Made by a program: the position numbers and the translations under genes
Assembly: GCA_003021045.1 (NCBI GenBank)
Contig: PXRN01000026.1
Location: forward strand, 1-64,000
DNA from: Halobacteriales archaeon QS_4_69_34
GTDB taxonomy: Archaea; Halobacteriota; Halobacteria; Halobacteriales; Halococcaceae
Direction of reading: 5' to 3'
DNA: 64,000 nt
In this document: positions 7,001-16,204 of the stretch, in pieces
How the letters are laid out: each line of letters opens with the position of its first letter
Numbering within the stretch: the first letter of the stretch is position 1
The notes under the pieces: generated by a model
Database searches by the model: none
What the model was told of the DNA's origin: nothing
The model's input: only the letters and a program-made list of their open reading frames with translations

Positions 7001-7413
7001 GCGAGGTCCCTACGACGAGGGATGATATATAAGCTTGCCCGCGCGGCCCACGTTCCTTCGACGGGCGTGCTCCGGGCGTCACGGCCGAGTCGATCGAACA
7101 CGAGACGTGGACCGCGAGCACCGACGTACGAGAAACCGCCCCGCGACCGCCACCGCGGTCGCTCCCCACAGCTACATCCCTTCCCCGGCCGATCCACGCC
7201 GCCCGGACCTCCACACTGCAGGCCCTCACGTCGTTTCTCCCTCCCACGAACCCGCGCCGACGGAGCGCCACGCGCCACTCACACCGCTCCACTCGGCATC
7301 GTCCCCCGGTCCGGTGCGGCCGTCCACCCGGGTCGAAAGGCGTGATGAGGGGAACTCGTCGAGAAGCGAAGGGCTCCCGGCCGTCGCCTTCGGGCAGCGT
7401 TCGCGCAGCCGGC
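7001..7413. other. Intergenic, 413 bases
   Basis: Apart from the trkA TATA box near its left end I see no gene. The right part is GC-rich and without codon structure on either strand. A stretch near 7108-7165 (gagcaccga, then accgcc and ccaccgcggtcgc) resembles sequence at 48719-48760 and may be a diverged intergenic repeat. Confidence 0.5.
7026..7032 (-). promoter_or_regulatory. TATA box of trkA
   Basis: Read on the minus strand this is gcttatatatc. Its core lies 26-32 bases before the trkA ATG at 7000, one of the clearest TATA boxes in the window, consistent with leaderless transcription. Confidence 0.6.
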
Positions 7414-7896
7414 CTACTCGGGCGGGTCCATCGTCGCGTCGCACTCCGGACAGGCCAGCTCGAACGAGGCGTGATCGTCGGCGAAGGCGACGCCGAGCGC
7501 CTCGTGGCCACACTCCGGACAGGGCAGCGGCACGCGGATGTCGTCCCAGTCGTGACGCGTGCCGGGCGCGCCGATCGCCAGCGCCACCACCGGATCGTCG
7601 GTCTCGTTGTGGCCGTGCTGGTACTCGCCGGGCTCGAACCGGATCGCCTCGCCCGCGCCGACCTCGACCCGACCGTCTTCGGTGTCGAACGTCGCGGTTC
7701 CCGAGAGCACGTAGAAGACCTCCTCCTGGTCGAGGTGGGCGTGCATCCCACCGGAGAAGCCCTCGCCCGGCGCGATCTCGTAACGGTTGAGGGTGAACTC
7801 GGTCGTCCCCAGCGCATCCGAAATCGAGCGCCCGCCCGGCGTATCGGGCGAGGGGTGGACGAACGGCTCGACCGCCTCGACATCGACGTGCTCCAT
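7414..7896 (-). CDS. Cupin-domain protein with C-terminal zinc ribbon
   Basis: 160 aa. A single cupin barrel occupies roughly residues 30-115: EIAPGEGFSGGMHAHLDQEE with HxH...E metal ligands, VFYVLSGTATFDTEDG, and EYQHGHNETDDPVVAL with the second-motif His. The C-terminus carries two Cys pairs, LPCPECGHEA and LACPECDATMD, a zinc ribbon absent from ordinary small cupins. The role is probably a small-molecule binding or dioxygenase/isomerase-like function, possibly regulatory given the ribbon. No operon partner is evident; the neighbours are separated by more than 370 bases on both sides. Confidence 0.82.
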   Translation of the reverse strand: MEHVDVEAVEPFVHPSPDTPGGRSISDALGTTEFTLNRYEIAPGEGFSGGMHAHLDQEEVFYVLSGTATFDTEDGRVEVGAGEAIRFEPGEYQHGHNETDDPVVALAIGAPGTRHDWDDIRVPLPCPECGHEALGVAFADDHASFELACPECDATMDPPE

Positions 7897-8275
7897 GCGG
7901 CCACGACGCGGGCCTGTGTCAAAAACCCCCACGACGGGATCCCTGCGACCGGACCGACGCGCGCTCCACACCCCGACCGGCGTTCGTCCGCTGGCTGTCG
8001 CTGCTCGTTGCGCCGTTGGACGCCGGCGAGCCTCTCCAGTCGTCCCGAAGTGCTTCTGCCGGTTTCCCGTATGGCGGTCCAGCCGCTGAAAGCGTCGGTC
8101 ACCGGCTTTCGTCGGTCCCCGAGCGCGAACGTCGCGTCGACGTCGGATCGAGTCTGCCGCCGGTATACTGTCGGTCGGAAGGGACGGCGCGACGACCGCT
8201 CTACTTTCCTCTCCCCGGTTGCCACCCCCGGTTCGCTTCGCTGCATGTCCGAAGACGTCCGACGACGATACACCG
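7897..8275. other. Intergenic, 379 bases
   Basis: It contains the cupin gene's upstream region and sequence beyond the 3' end of the 2-oxoacid dehydrogenase gene. I see no conserved ORF, RNA or repeat in it. Confidence 0.5.
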
Positions 8276-9310
8276 TCATCCGTCGTCCGCACGTAGTGTC
8301 TCGCGCTGTCTTTCGAGTGCCGGCGGCAGCGTCGCGTAGACGTGCTCGAACAGCTCCCCGGGACCGGACTCCGTGATCGCTTCGGCGCGCTCGATTGCTT
8401 CGTCGAGCTCCGCGTCGGCCGTCTCGCGGGCGTTTGCGACGAATTCCTCCCCGATGATGCCCCGCTCGTCGAGGTACTCGACGAATCGCTCTACGGGGTC
8501 CCGCGCCCGCCACGCCGGCAGGTCGGGATCGTCCCGGCGGTAGCGCCCGGGGTCGTCGCTGGTGGTGTGAGCACCCTGCCGGTAGGTCAGCGCCTCGATC
8601 AGCGTCGGCTCCCCGTCGCGCGCCCGGTCGAGCGCCTCGCCGACGACCTCGCAGGCCGCCAGCGGGTCGTTGCCGTCGACGCGGACGCCCTCGATGCCGT
8701 ACGCGGCGGCCTTTCCGGCGATCGTCGCGCTCGCAGTCTGGCGTTTCCGTGGCAGGGAGATCGCCCAGCCGTTGTTCTCACACAGGAAGACGACCGGAGC
8801 GTCGAACACTCCCGAAAAGTTCAGCGCCTCGTGGAAGTCCCCCTCGCTGGTCGCGCCGTCGCCGAAGTCACACAGCACCGCGTGCTCCGCTGCCCGGCGG
8901 GCGGCGGCCATGCCCGCGCCGACCGCGTGGGGGAGCTGGGTGGCGATCGGCACCGCCTGTGGGAAGTTCGGAATCGCGTGATCCGAGACGTACTCGGGAT
9001 GGCCCCGCCGGAAGGCCAGCAGGTCCGACATGGGTACCCCGCGGGCGACCTGAAGGGCGTTCGAGCGGTAGGTGGGAAACAGCCAGTCGCCTTCCTCGAG
9101 CGCGCGGGCGGCCCCGACCTGGACCGCCTCCTGGCCGCGAAACGGCGGATAGCCGCTCATCCAGCCCCGGCGCTGGAGCGCGAGCGCGCGCTCGTCGAAC
9201 GCCCGCGCGCGGAGCATGTCGGTCAGGAGCGCCCGCGCGTCGTCGGCGTCGAAGGGCGTCTCGCCGAGATCGCGCTCCCCGAGGACGCTGTGGACGCGGG
9301 CGTCGTCCAT
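8276..9310 (-). CDS. Thiamine-diphosphate-dependent dehydrogenase E1, alpha subunit
   Basis: 344 aa. The ThDP motif GDGATSEGDFHEALNFSGVF (about residues 150-169) continues to VVFLCENNGWAIS, and QGAHTTSDDPGRYR matches the phosphorylation-loop region of E1 alpha. GWMSGYPPFRGQEAVQVGAA and WLFPTYRSNALQVARG are typical of the pyruvate / branched-chain 2-oxoacid dehydrogenase E1 alpha chain. It would decarboxylate a 2-oxoacid and pass the acyl group to a lipoyl E2. The E1 beta, E2 and E3 genes normally adjacent are not here, so this is an orphan copy whose beta partner must be elsewhere, or it is a separate single-gene paralog. The substrate is undetermined. Confidence 0.85.
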   Translation of the reverse strand: MDDARVHSVLGERDLGETPFDADDARALLTDMLRARAFDERALALQRRGWMSGYPPFRGQEAVQVGAARALEEGDWLFPTYRSNALQVARGVPMSDLLAFRRGHPEYVSDHAIPNFPQAVPIATQLPHAVGAGMAAARRAAEHAVLCDFGDGATSEGDFHEALNFSGVFDAPVVFLCENNGWAISLPRKRQTASATIAGKAAAYGIEGVRVDGNDPLAACEVVGEALDRARDGEPTLIEALTYRQGAHTTSDDPGRYRRDDPDLPAWRARDPVERFVEYLDERGIIGEEFVANARETADAELDEAIERAEAITESGPGELFEHVYATLPPALERQRETLRADDG

Positions 9311-9611
9311 GCGGGATCGGCGTCCGTTCGCTCCAAAGCCGTTCCGGTGGAGAGAGATTCGACCGCCGCGACCGGCGCGAGTGCAGCCGTGTGGTTCCAC
9401 AGGTTCGGCCCCACCGACCCGTCGGCGTCCGCGCGGTCCGCTCCACGAGCCATCCGGGATCGCCCGGCGCGTGGGATCGGCGGGAGGAAGGCGGGGAGAA
9501 GCCGACGAGCGCACCCGGCGCCACGACCGCCGCGCCGTTTCGGCCCGTTTTTCGATCGTCGCCCGTATCGTTCCGACACCTCGAAGTCCGTGCAGCGGCG
9601 AGGAGAGGTGT
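9311..9611. other. Intergenic between divergent genes, 301 bases
   Basis: Upstream region shared by the E1 alpha gene (minus) and the small membrane protein gene (plus). GC-rich; I see no ORF with haloarchaeal character, RNA or repeat. Confidence 0.5.
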
Positions 9612-9944
9612 ATGGCTCCGCTCCCGATCGCCGACCTCGTGGGCCTCGTGGTCGTCGTCGCGGTCAACGCGGCCGCCGCGGCGCTCGGGACGCGCGTGCT
9701 CCGGGTCCGGCTGTCGACGGTGTGGGGCACGGCGATCTACGTCGCGGTCCTCGTTCCGTTCGTGCAGGTGGCGGCGACGCTCGTTCTCACTGGCCCCCTC
9801 GGGTTGGGACCGGATCTCGGCTCGCCGCTCGGGGTGCTCGCGGCCACGGTCGCGCTGCCGCTCGCACTCGGGATCGCCTTCGATCTCTTCTGGATGCCCG
9901 CCCCCGAAGAGGTCGAGGTGCCCGACACGTTCCGCGAGGCCTGA
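9612..9944 (+). CDS. Small membrane protein, about three transmembrane segments
   Basis: 110 aa, very hydrophobic: segments at about residues 5-27 (ADLVGLVVVVAVNAAAAAL), 38-60 (WGTAIYVAVLVPFVQVAATL) and 70-93 (GVLAATVALPLALGIAFDLF), with an acidic C-terminal tail (PAPEEVEVPDTFREA). It appears monocistronic and divergent from the E1 alpha gene. I do not recognise a characterised family; it looks like a conserved haloarchaeal membrane protein. Confidence 0.65.
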   Translation: MAPLPIADLVGLVVVVAVNAAAAALGTRVLRVRLSTVWGTAIYVAVLVPFVQVAATLVLTGPLGLGPDLGSPLGVLAATVALPLALGIAFDLFWMPAPEEVEVPDTFREA

Positions 9945-10109
9945 CGGGCGGCGGATGCGCGGTTCCTCCCATCGAGAGCATACGGGAGACCGGCTCGGAG
10001 CCGGCTTCGGCTACCGGCCGATCCGCCGAACCGCGGCACGGTCTACGAGTGCCGGTACGGACGAGAGACCGTACCCGCCCCGCGCCGACCGCAGCGCACC
10101 ACACGGCCG

Positions 10110-10712
10110 TCACCGCACCGAGCAGTCCTCCCCGTCGAGCAGTCGTTCGAGGGCGTCCTCGGCGGCCCCGATCACGTCCTCGGGCGAGCGCTCGGCGTCG
10201 ATGCGGACGAACCGCTCGGGCTCGTACTCGATCAGCTGCTCGTAGTTCTCCCCGACCTGAGCGAGAAAGCCCGCCCGCTCGAACTTGTTCGTCGCGCTCG
10301 CACGCTCGACGCCGACGCGTGGATCGACGTCGAGATAGAGGGTGGCGTCGGGCGGCCGGGTCCAGGGTTGGTGGACGCCCCGTACGTACTCCATCGGCCG
10401 TTTCACGACGCCGTCGAGGCTCGCGCCCTGGTAGGCGTACCGCGAGTCGGTGTAGCGATCGCAGAGCACGAGCGCGTCCGCCGCGAGGGCGGGGCGAATC
10501 GTCGAAGCGAGGTGGGCGGCGTGGTCGGCGGTATAGAGGAAGAGCTCGGCGATCGGGTCGGCGTCGTCGGCGGCGATCGACCGGCGGACGGCCTCGCCGT
10601 ACCACGAGCGGGTCGGCTCGCGGGTGAAGACGGCGTCGGGATGGCGATCGCGGAGGGCCTCCTGGACGGTGGTCTTGCCGCTGCCGTCGAGCCCTTCGAG
10701 CGTGACGAGCAT
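10110..10712 (-). CDS. tmk: Thymidylate kinase (dTMP kinase)
   Basis: 200 aa. [20 protein letters not shown] has the P-loop GLDGSGKT (residues 7-14), [13 protein letters not shown] carries the dTMP-binding DRE/TREPT motif, and [19 protein letters not shown] is the DRY motif. The lid is the region [20 protein letters not shown]. It phosphorylates dTMP to dTDP for DNA synthesis. ATG at 10712 was preferred to GTG at 10718 because it places Met directly before the first beta strand. The gene is divergent from the epimerase gene, with about 90 bases between starts. Confidence 0.93.
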   Translation of the reverse strand: MLVTLEGLDGSGKTTVQEALRDRHPDAVFTREPTRSWYGEAVRRSIAADDADPIAELFLYTADHAAHLASTIRPALAADALVLCDRYTDSRYAYQGASLDGVVKRPMEYVRGVHQPWTRPPDATLYLDVDPRVGVERASATNKFERAGFLAQVGENYEQLIEYEPERFVRIDAERSPEDVIGAAEDALERLLDGEDCSVR

Positions 10713-10805
10713 AGTCACGCGTTCGTCGGATCGGTGTTAAGCGTTCGTCACCGTCGGTTCGCGGCCGAGCGGGGGTTTTAGGTGTCGCCCGCACCCAGTC
10801 GCGGT

Positions 10806-11693
10806 ATGAAGGTCCTCGTGACCGGCGGCGACGGCTTCGTGGGGCGCTACCTGTGTGACGAACTCGCCGAGCGCGGCCACGACGTGACGGCGCTCTCCCG
10901 GGACCCCGACCGCACGGTGTTCGACGCGGACGTCGAGACGGCGGTGGGCGACGTGACCGCCTACGACTCGATCGAGGGTGCGTTCGAGGGGCAGGAGGTG
11001 GTGGTGAACCTCGTCGCGCTCTCGCCGCTGTTCCAGCCCCGTGGCGGCGACGAGCAGCACTTCACGGTCCACCTCGGCGGCACCGAGAACGCCGTCCGGG
11101 CCGCCGAAGAGCACGGAGTGGGAAAGATCGTCCAGATGAGCGCTCTCGGGGCCGATCCCCGGGGGGCCACCGCCTACATCCGCGCGAAGGGCGAGGCCGA
11201 GGCGGTCGTCCGCGCGTCCGGCCTCGACTGGACGATCGTCCGCCCGTCGGTGGTGTTCGGCGACGGCGGCGAGTTCGTCCCGTTCACGAAGCAGCTCACG
11301 ACGCCGTACGTGACCGCGCTGCCCGGGGGCGGTCGCACGCGATTTCAACCGATCTGGGTGGGCGACGTCGCGGGGATGGTCGCCGATAGCGTCGAAGACG
11401 ACGAGCACACCGACGAGACCTACGAGATCGGCGGCCCGGCCGTGCTGACGCTCGCGGACGTCGCCAAGCTCGCCTACCGCGCCGAGGGCAAGTCCGTCTC
11501 CGTGATCCCGGTGCCGATGGCGCTGACGTCGGTGGGGCTGAGTCTCGCCGGCCCGATCCCCGGAGTTCCCTTCGGTTCCGATCAGGCGCGCTCGCTCCGG
11601 ATGGACAACGTCGCCGCCGAGAACGACGTCGAGGTCTTCGGGATCGACGAGTCCGAGCTGACGACGCTCGCCTCGTATCTCGGCGTGTCTTGA
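10806..11693 (+). CDS. NAD-dependent epimerase/dehydratase family protein, NDUFA9-like
   Basis: 295 aa extended short-chain dehydrogenase. MKVLVTGGDGFVGRYLCDEL holds the TGGxGFVG nucleotide-binding motif. VNLVALSPLF, TENAVRAAEEHGVGKIVQMS and AYIRAKGEAEAVVRASGLDW, then TIVRPSVVFG, are typical of the complex I NDUFA9-like atypical SDR group, in which the catalytic Tyr is shifted or reduced. Haloarchaea carry several such proteins, and the substrate is unknown. A gggttttagg box about 28 bases upstream supports the ATG. Confidence 0.82.
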   Translation: MKVLVTGGDGFVGRYLCDELAERGHDVTALSRDPDRTVFDADVETAVGDVTAYDSIEGAFEGQEVVVNLVALSPLFQPRGGDEQHFTVHLGGTENAVRAAEEHGVGKIVQMSALGADPRGATAYIRAKGEAEAVVRASGLDWTIVRPSVVFGDGGEFVPFTKQLTTPYVTALPGGGRTRFQPIWVGDVAGMVADSVEDDEHTDETYEIGGPAVLTLADVAKLAYRAEGKSVSVIPVPMALTSVGLSLAGPIPGVPFGSDQARSLRMDNVAAENDVEVFGIDESELTTLASYLGVS

Positions 11694-11876
11694 TATCACC
11701 CATCCGATGAGCGCCACGCGTGCCATCGCCCGGGGACGGACCGAAGCGATCCCCGTCCATCACACAGCGGTGAACGGAGCGAACCGCACCGACTCCGGAG
11801 GGGAGACGCCGTTCTGACCCGTCCCGGCCGGCGTGCACGGACGATCGGGCGAGCGCTCCGCGGCGGTCGCGGCTGG

Positions 11877-13025
11877 GTGCTGGCGGCCGTCGCTACGGGC
11901 TGGTTTCTCACTCTCGGGCTGCGCTACTTCGTCCCGGCCGTCCTCCCACAGGTCACCGCGACGTTCAGGATCGACAACGCGACCGCCGGGCTCGCGGTGA
12001 CGGTCATCTGGGCCGCCTACGCCCTGATGCAGTTCCCCGCGGGCGCGCTGGCCGACCGGCTCGGCACGCGGACGCTGCTCGCGGCGAGCCTCGTGCTCGC
12101 CGGGGCCAGCACCGTCGCGCTGGGTCTTGCACCGACCGTCTCCGCCTTTCTCGGGGCGTGTGGCCTGTTCGGGCTCGCCACCGGACTGTACGGACCATCA
12201 CGGGGCATCGCGCTCGCGGCGACGTTCCCGGACAACGACGGAATCGCCATCGGCGCGACCCTCGCGGCCGGGAGCGTCGGCTCGGCAGCGCTGCCCTTCG
12301 CCGCGAGCGTCCTGGTCGCGGGGATCGGCTGGCGGCTCGCCATCGCGCTCGCTGCACCCCTCTTCACCGTGACGGCGCTCGCGCTGTGGCGCGCCCTCCC
12401 TCCGATCGACGGCGCGACCGCCACGGAGCGCTCGCCCCGCGAGGCGCTCGGGGCCGTCGGGCGGGCGATCCGGACCCGCGCGGTCGCGGTGGCGGTGAGC
12501 GCGGTCACACTGATGCTGTTTTCCATGCAGGGACTGACCGCCTTTCTCCCGACGTATCTCGTCACGGCCAAGGGCCTGGAGGGGACGACGGCAGCCGGAC
12601 TGTTCGCGCTACTGTTCCTCAGCGGCGCGGTCTTCCAGTTTCTCGCCGGTCGCGCCGCGGACCGCTACGGCGATCGACCCGTACTCCTCGCCACCACTCT
12701 CGTCGGGGGGCCGGCCGTCGGCGCGCTCCCGTTCGTCTCCGGACTTATCCCGCTCGCCGGACTCACCGTCCTGCTCGGCTCGCGACTGGCGATCAACTCG
12801 GTCTCGAACGCCTACGTCGTCGCCGTCCTCCCCGAGCGCGTCCGCGGGGCGGCGTGGGGCTTTCTCCGGACGAGCTACTTCCTTCTCGGGGCGACGGGTT
12901 CGGTCGTCGTCGGGACGCTCGCCGACGCCGGCCGGTTCGACGAGGCGTACCTCCTGCTCGCCGGCCTCACGGCGCTCGCAGCGCTGCTCTACACGGCGCT
13001 CCCGTCGCGGGCGGCCGCCGCCTGA
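11877..13025 (+). CDS. Major facilitator superfamily transporter
   Basis: 382 aa with about 12 hydrophobic segments. The A-like motif between TM2 and TM3 is FPAGALADRLGTRTLLAASL, and its counterpart in the second half is FLAGRAADRYGDRPVLLATT. GLATGLYGPSRGIALAATFP resembles the drug/sugar-efflux type MFS group. Substrate unknown. The start is uncertain: GTG at 11877 is the only good codon before TM1, although the frame remains open upstream with plausible residues but no ATG or GTG. Confidence 0.83.
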   Translation: MLAAVATGWFLTLGLRYFVPAVLPQVTATFRIDNATAGLAVTVIWAAYALMQFPAGALADRLGTRTLLAASLVLAGASTVALGLAPTVSAFLGACGLFGLATGLYGPSRGIALAATFPDNDGIAIGATLAAGSVGSAALPFAASVLVAGIGWRLAIALAAPLFTVTALALWRALPPIDGATATERSPREALGAVGRAIRTRAVAVAVSAVTLMLFSMQGLTAFLPTYLVTAKGLEGTTAAGLFALLFLSGAVFQFLAGRAADRYGDRPVLLATTLVGGPAVGALPFVSGLIPLAGLTVLLGSRLAINSVSNAYVVAVLPERVRGAAWGFLRTSYFLLGATGSVVVGTLADAGRFDEAYLLLAGLTALAALLYTALPSRAAAA

Positions 13026-13141
13026 ACGGACGCGGGCGGGGGAAGGCGGCGGGGAGAGCCCGAGACGGTCCCCCGTCGGACGCGCGTCGAACGGCCGGCT
13101 GACGAGGGTTTATGCGCCGCTCGGGCGAACGTCCACGCCCC

Positions 13142-13960
13142 ATGACGGCGAGTCGGACTTCCGTTCGCGCGGCCGCCGTCGTGCTCGCGCTCGTTCTTTT
13201 CGCCTCGCTGGCCGCCCCGGCCGGGGCCTTCGAGGTCGAGGCCGAGGGCGTCCCCGCGGCGACGCCGGTCGGCGAGGACGTCTCGGCGACGTTCGCCCTC
13301 GACGATCTCTACACCGACGCCCCCGAGGCGTGGCGGCTGCGCGCGACCACCGAGCTCGAGAACGTCACGTGGACGGTTCGAGCCTACGGGCTCGCGGGCG
13401 AGCAGCTCGCCGTCCGCTCGTTCGACAGTTCGAGTTTCGAGATGTCGGTGCGCGCGGACAACGACATCGCCAGCATCGACGTCGCCGTCGAGGGCACGGC
13501 CCCGCAGGTGGCGAACTTCAGCTACGACCCCCCGCAGGCGTTCACGCTCGCGCGGTTCGTCCGGCTCCGCGAGGGCGGCGCGAGCGTCGAGCTCAATCGC
13601 ACGACGGTGCGCCACTACACCGCCGAGAGCAAGCGCACGCGAGCGGTCCTCGACGACGCTCGACCCCCCGTCGGCGAGATGGAGGGCGGCGAGGACGACG
13701 GCGAGTCCGAGCGCGCCGAGCAGTTCGGCTTCGCCGTCTCGGCCTACGAACACGAGAACTTCGCCAACGCACGGGCCATCGCCGGCGACCTCGCTGCCGA
13801 GGAGCGCGACGGCGACCGATCGATCGCCGTCGGATCGATCGCCGCTCGGACGGGACAGATCGTGACGCTCGTCCTCGGCGTCCTCGTGGTGTTACTGGGT
13901 GCCGGCTGGCTGCGCTCGCGCCGAACGGGATCGGGCCGGGGCTCCGATCGCTTCGGGTGA
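13142..13960 (+). CDS. Secreted/membrane-anchored conserved haloarchaeal protein
   Basis: 272 aa. An N-terminal signal peptide (SVRAAAVVLALVLFASLAAP, ending ...GAFEVEA) and a C-terminal membrane anchor (GQIVTLVLGVLVVLLGAGWL) followed by a basic tail RSRRTGSGRG imply an extracellular beta-rich domain tethered to the membrane. N-glycosylation sequons occur (NVT, NFS, NRT). The domain is not one I recognise. A tttatg box at 13109-13114 is about 30 bases upstream of the ATG at 13142; an in-frame ATG at 13112 lies on that box and is less likely. Confidence 0.75.
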   Translation: MTASRTSVRAAAVVLALVLFASLAAPAGAFEVEAEGVPAATPVGEDVSATFALDDLYTDAPEAWRLRATTELENVTWTVRAYGLAGEQLAVRSFDSSSFEMSVRADNDIASIDVAVEGTAPQVANFSYDPPQAFTLARFVRLREGGASVELNRTTVRHYTAESKRTRAVLDDARPPVGEMEGGEDDGESERAEQFGFAVSAYEHENFANARAIAGDLAAEERDGDRSIAVGSIAARTGQIVTLVLGVLVVLLGAGWLRSRRTGSGRGSDRFG

Positions 13961-14036
13961 CTCGGCTCGAGCAAGGGATCGTCCTCTCGACCGGGTGCTC
14001 CGGTGGTGCTTTCTATCGTCGGCTCCTGTGGGGTCC

Positions 14037-14819
14037 ATGCGCGTCGTCGTCCCGTTCGCGGCCGAGCGGCCTAAGACCCGGCTCGCCGGCGTCCTCGGCG
14101 GCGACGAGCGCCGCGCGCTCGCGCGTGCCATGCTCCGTGACGTTCTCGCTGCCGTACTCGCGGCCGGGCACACCCCCGAAGTCCTCGCGACCGCGCCGAT
14201 CGACCTTGATCCGATCGGCGCACGTCCGGCCGAGGTAGGTCGGACCGGCGTCGATCCGGCCGGGGACCGCTCGGCGGCCGTCGACGTTTCCGTGACCGTC
14301 GACGAGCGCCCGCTCACCGCAGCGGTCAACGGTATTCTCGCCGACCCGGAGCGGCGGCCCCGTAGCTCCGCCGATCGCGTCGCCGACGCCGATCCCGACG
14401 ACCCGGACCCGGGCCCGGGTTCGGGCCCGGGCCCGGAGCCGATCGCGGTGGTGATGGCCGACCTCCCGCTGGCGACGCCCGCGGCGCTCTCGGGGCTGTT
14501 CGCGCCCGGCGCGGACGTCGTGCTCGCGCCGGGTCGGGGCGGCGGGACGAACGCCCTGCTCGCGCGCCACCCCGATTTCAGGGTCGACTACCACGGCACG
14601 TCGTACCTCGATCACCGCGAACGCGCCCGGCAGGTCGACGCGAGCGTCGCCGGCGTGGACTCCTTTCGGCTGGCGACCGACGTCGACGAGCGCGCGGACC
14701 TCGCCGAGGTGCTCGTCCACGGCACGGGACGGACGCGTACGTGGCTCGACGGGGCTGGCTTCGAACTCCGTGTCGACGGCAGTGACGGCGGGGGGCGCAT
14801 GCAGGTGGCACGCGAGTGA
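14037..14819 (+). CDS. cofC: 2-phospho-L-lactate guanylyltransferase (F420 biosynthesis)
   Basis: 260 aa. MRVVVPFAAERPKTRLAGVL is the nucleotidyltransferase N-terminal loop of CofC, IAVVMADLPLATPAALSGLF has the metal-binding MADLP motif, and ADVVLAPGRGGGTNALL matches the substrate loop. CofC activates 2-phospho-L-lactate (or a related C3 acid) with GTP for transfer to the deazaflavin Fo by CofD, giving F420-0. A low-complexity Pro/Gly/Asp insertion, about residues 120-142, interrupts the domain just before the MADLP strand. It is followed 218 bases later by cofG on the same strand. Confidence 0.92.
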   Translation: MRVVVPFAAERPKTRLAGVLGGDERRALARAMLRDVLAAVLAAGHTPEVLATAPIDLDPIGARPAEVGRTGVDPAGDRSAAVDVSVTVDERPLTAAVNGILADPERRPRSSADRVADADPDDPDPGPGSGPGPEPIAVVMADLPLATPAALSGLFAPGADVVLAPGRGGGTNALLARHPDFRVDYHGTSYLDHRERARQVDASVAGVDSFRLATDVDERADLAEVLVHGTGRTRTWLDGAGFELRVDGSDGGGRMQVARE

Positions 14820-15037
14820 GCCGGTCCCGAATCGGGTCCGATTTGGGACAACCGTTTTCCACGCGACTCCCGGAGCGGCGGACGCGCGAATACCCCGATT
14901 CGCGCACGGCGGACACAGACCGATCCGCCGCTCCCGATCGAGGGGACGCTCCCCTCCCCTTCGTCCCCTCGTCTCTGCCCGGCGAGCGTCGACCGCCGGG
15001 GTGACAGGCTTTTGGTTGCCGCCCGGCAACCACGGGC

Positions 15038-16204
15038 GTGATCCCGGGGGCCGCCGAGTACGGCGTCGACGTCACCATCGACGAGCGTGCCGTCGACGAC
15101 CTGCTCGCCGCCACCCCGGCCGACGTCGATCCGGCTCCTGCGCTCTCTTTCGCGCGCAACGTGTTCGTGCCCCTCACCACGGCCTGTCGGTACACCTGCA
15201 CCTACTGCACCTACTTCGATCCGCCGGGCGAGGCCGAACTGATGAGCCCCGAGGCCGTCCGCGCGGTCCTCGAAACGGGCGCGGACGCAGGCTGTACGGA
15301 GGCCCTGTTCACGTTCGGCGACGATCCCGACGCGCGCTACGAGCGGATCCACGCCCAGCTCGACGAGTGGGGCCACGGCTCGATGCACGACTATCTCCGC
15401 GAGATGTGTGAACTCGCTCTCGACGTGGGGCTGCTTCCCCACAGCAATCCGGGTGATCTCACCCGCGAGGAGATGGCGACGCTCGCGCCCGTGAACGCGA
15501 GCATGGGCGTCATGCTCGAAACCACCGCCGACGTCGACGCCCACGCCGGTCCCCGGGAGAAGTCGCCGGGCCAGCGCCTCGCCACCATCCGCGCTGCAGG
15601 GGAGCTCGGAGTGCCGTTCACGACCGGTATCCTCGTGGGCATCGGCGAGGACTGGGCGGACCGCGCGGAGTCGCTGCTGGCGATCCGCGAACTCCACGAG
15701 CGCGACGGACACGTCCAGGAAGTGATCGTCCAGCCCGTGGTGGAAAACGAGCGCTGGCGGGGCGGCTCGCCCAGTCGAGGAGCTCTGCGCCGCGCGGTGG
15801 CGATGGCCCGGGTCGCCCTGCCCGAGGCGGTGTCGGTGCAGGTCCCTCCCAACCTCGCGCCCGTCCGGAAGGTGCTCGACTGCGGCGTCGACGATTTGGG
15901 GGGTGTGTCGCCCGTGACCGACGATCACATCAACCCCGACTACGCGTGGCCCGCACTGGAGGACCTCGAAGCGATCGCCGACGAAGCGGGGATCCCCCTG
16001 CGCGAGCGTCTGCCCGTCCACGAGCGCTTTCTGCCGTCGATATTCGGCGCTGGCGGCGGTGGCGACGGACGGGAGGGCGGGGAAGACGGCGGACGCGAGT
16101 GGCTCGCACCGCCGATCGAGCGGGCCATCACGGCCGACGACGCGGCCGGCGCGCGCTATCGGGCGGTGCTCGACAGCCGGGCGTCAGGAGCGAGCGCCGA
16201 CTGA
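15038..16204 (+). CDS. cofG: 7,8-didemethyl-8-hydroxy-5-deazariboflavin synthase, CofG subunit
   Basis: 388 aa radical SAM enzyme. C50-x3-C54-x2-C57 in LTTACRYTCTYCTYFDPPGE binds the [4Fe-4S] cluster, and GDDPDARYERI, LLPHSNPGDLTREEM and MLETTADVDAHAGPREKSPG are CofG signatures. With CofH it makes the deazaflavin ring (Fo) of coenzyme F420 from tyrosine and a ribityl-uracil. The GTG start at 15038 gives MIPGAAEYGVDVTI. The C-terminal region has a Gly-rich stretch before EWLAPPIERAI. cofH lies about 4 kb further on, on the opposite strand, with a siroheme reductase pair between. Confidence 0.95.
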   Translation: MIPGAAEYGVDVTIDERAVDDLLAATPADVDPAPALSFARNVFVPLTTACRYTCTYCTYFDPPGEAELMSPEAVRAVLETGADAGCTEALFTFGDDPDARYERIHAQLDEWGHGSMHDYLREMCELALDVGLLPHSNPGDLTREEMATLAPVNASMGVMLETTADVDAHAGPREKSPGQRLATIRAAGELGVPFTTGILVGIGEDWADRAESLLAIRELHERDGHVQEVIVQPVVENERWRGGSPSRGALRRAVAMARVALPEAVSVQVPPNLAPVRKVLDCGVDDLGGVSPVTDDHINPDYAWPALEDLEAIADEAGIPLRERLPVHERFLPSIFGAGGGGDGREGGEDGGREWLAPPIERAITADDAAGARYRAVLDSRASGASAD

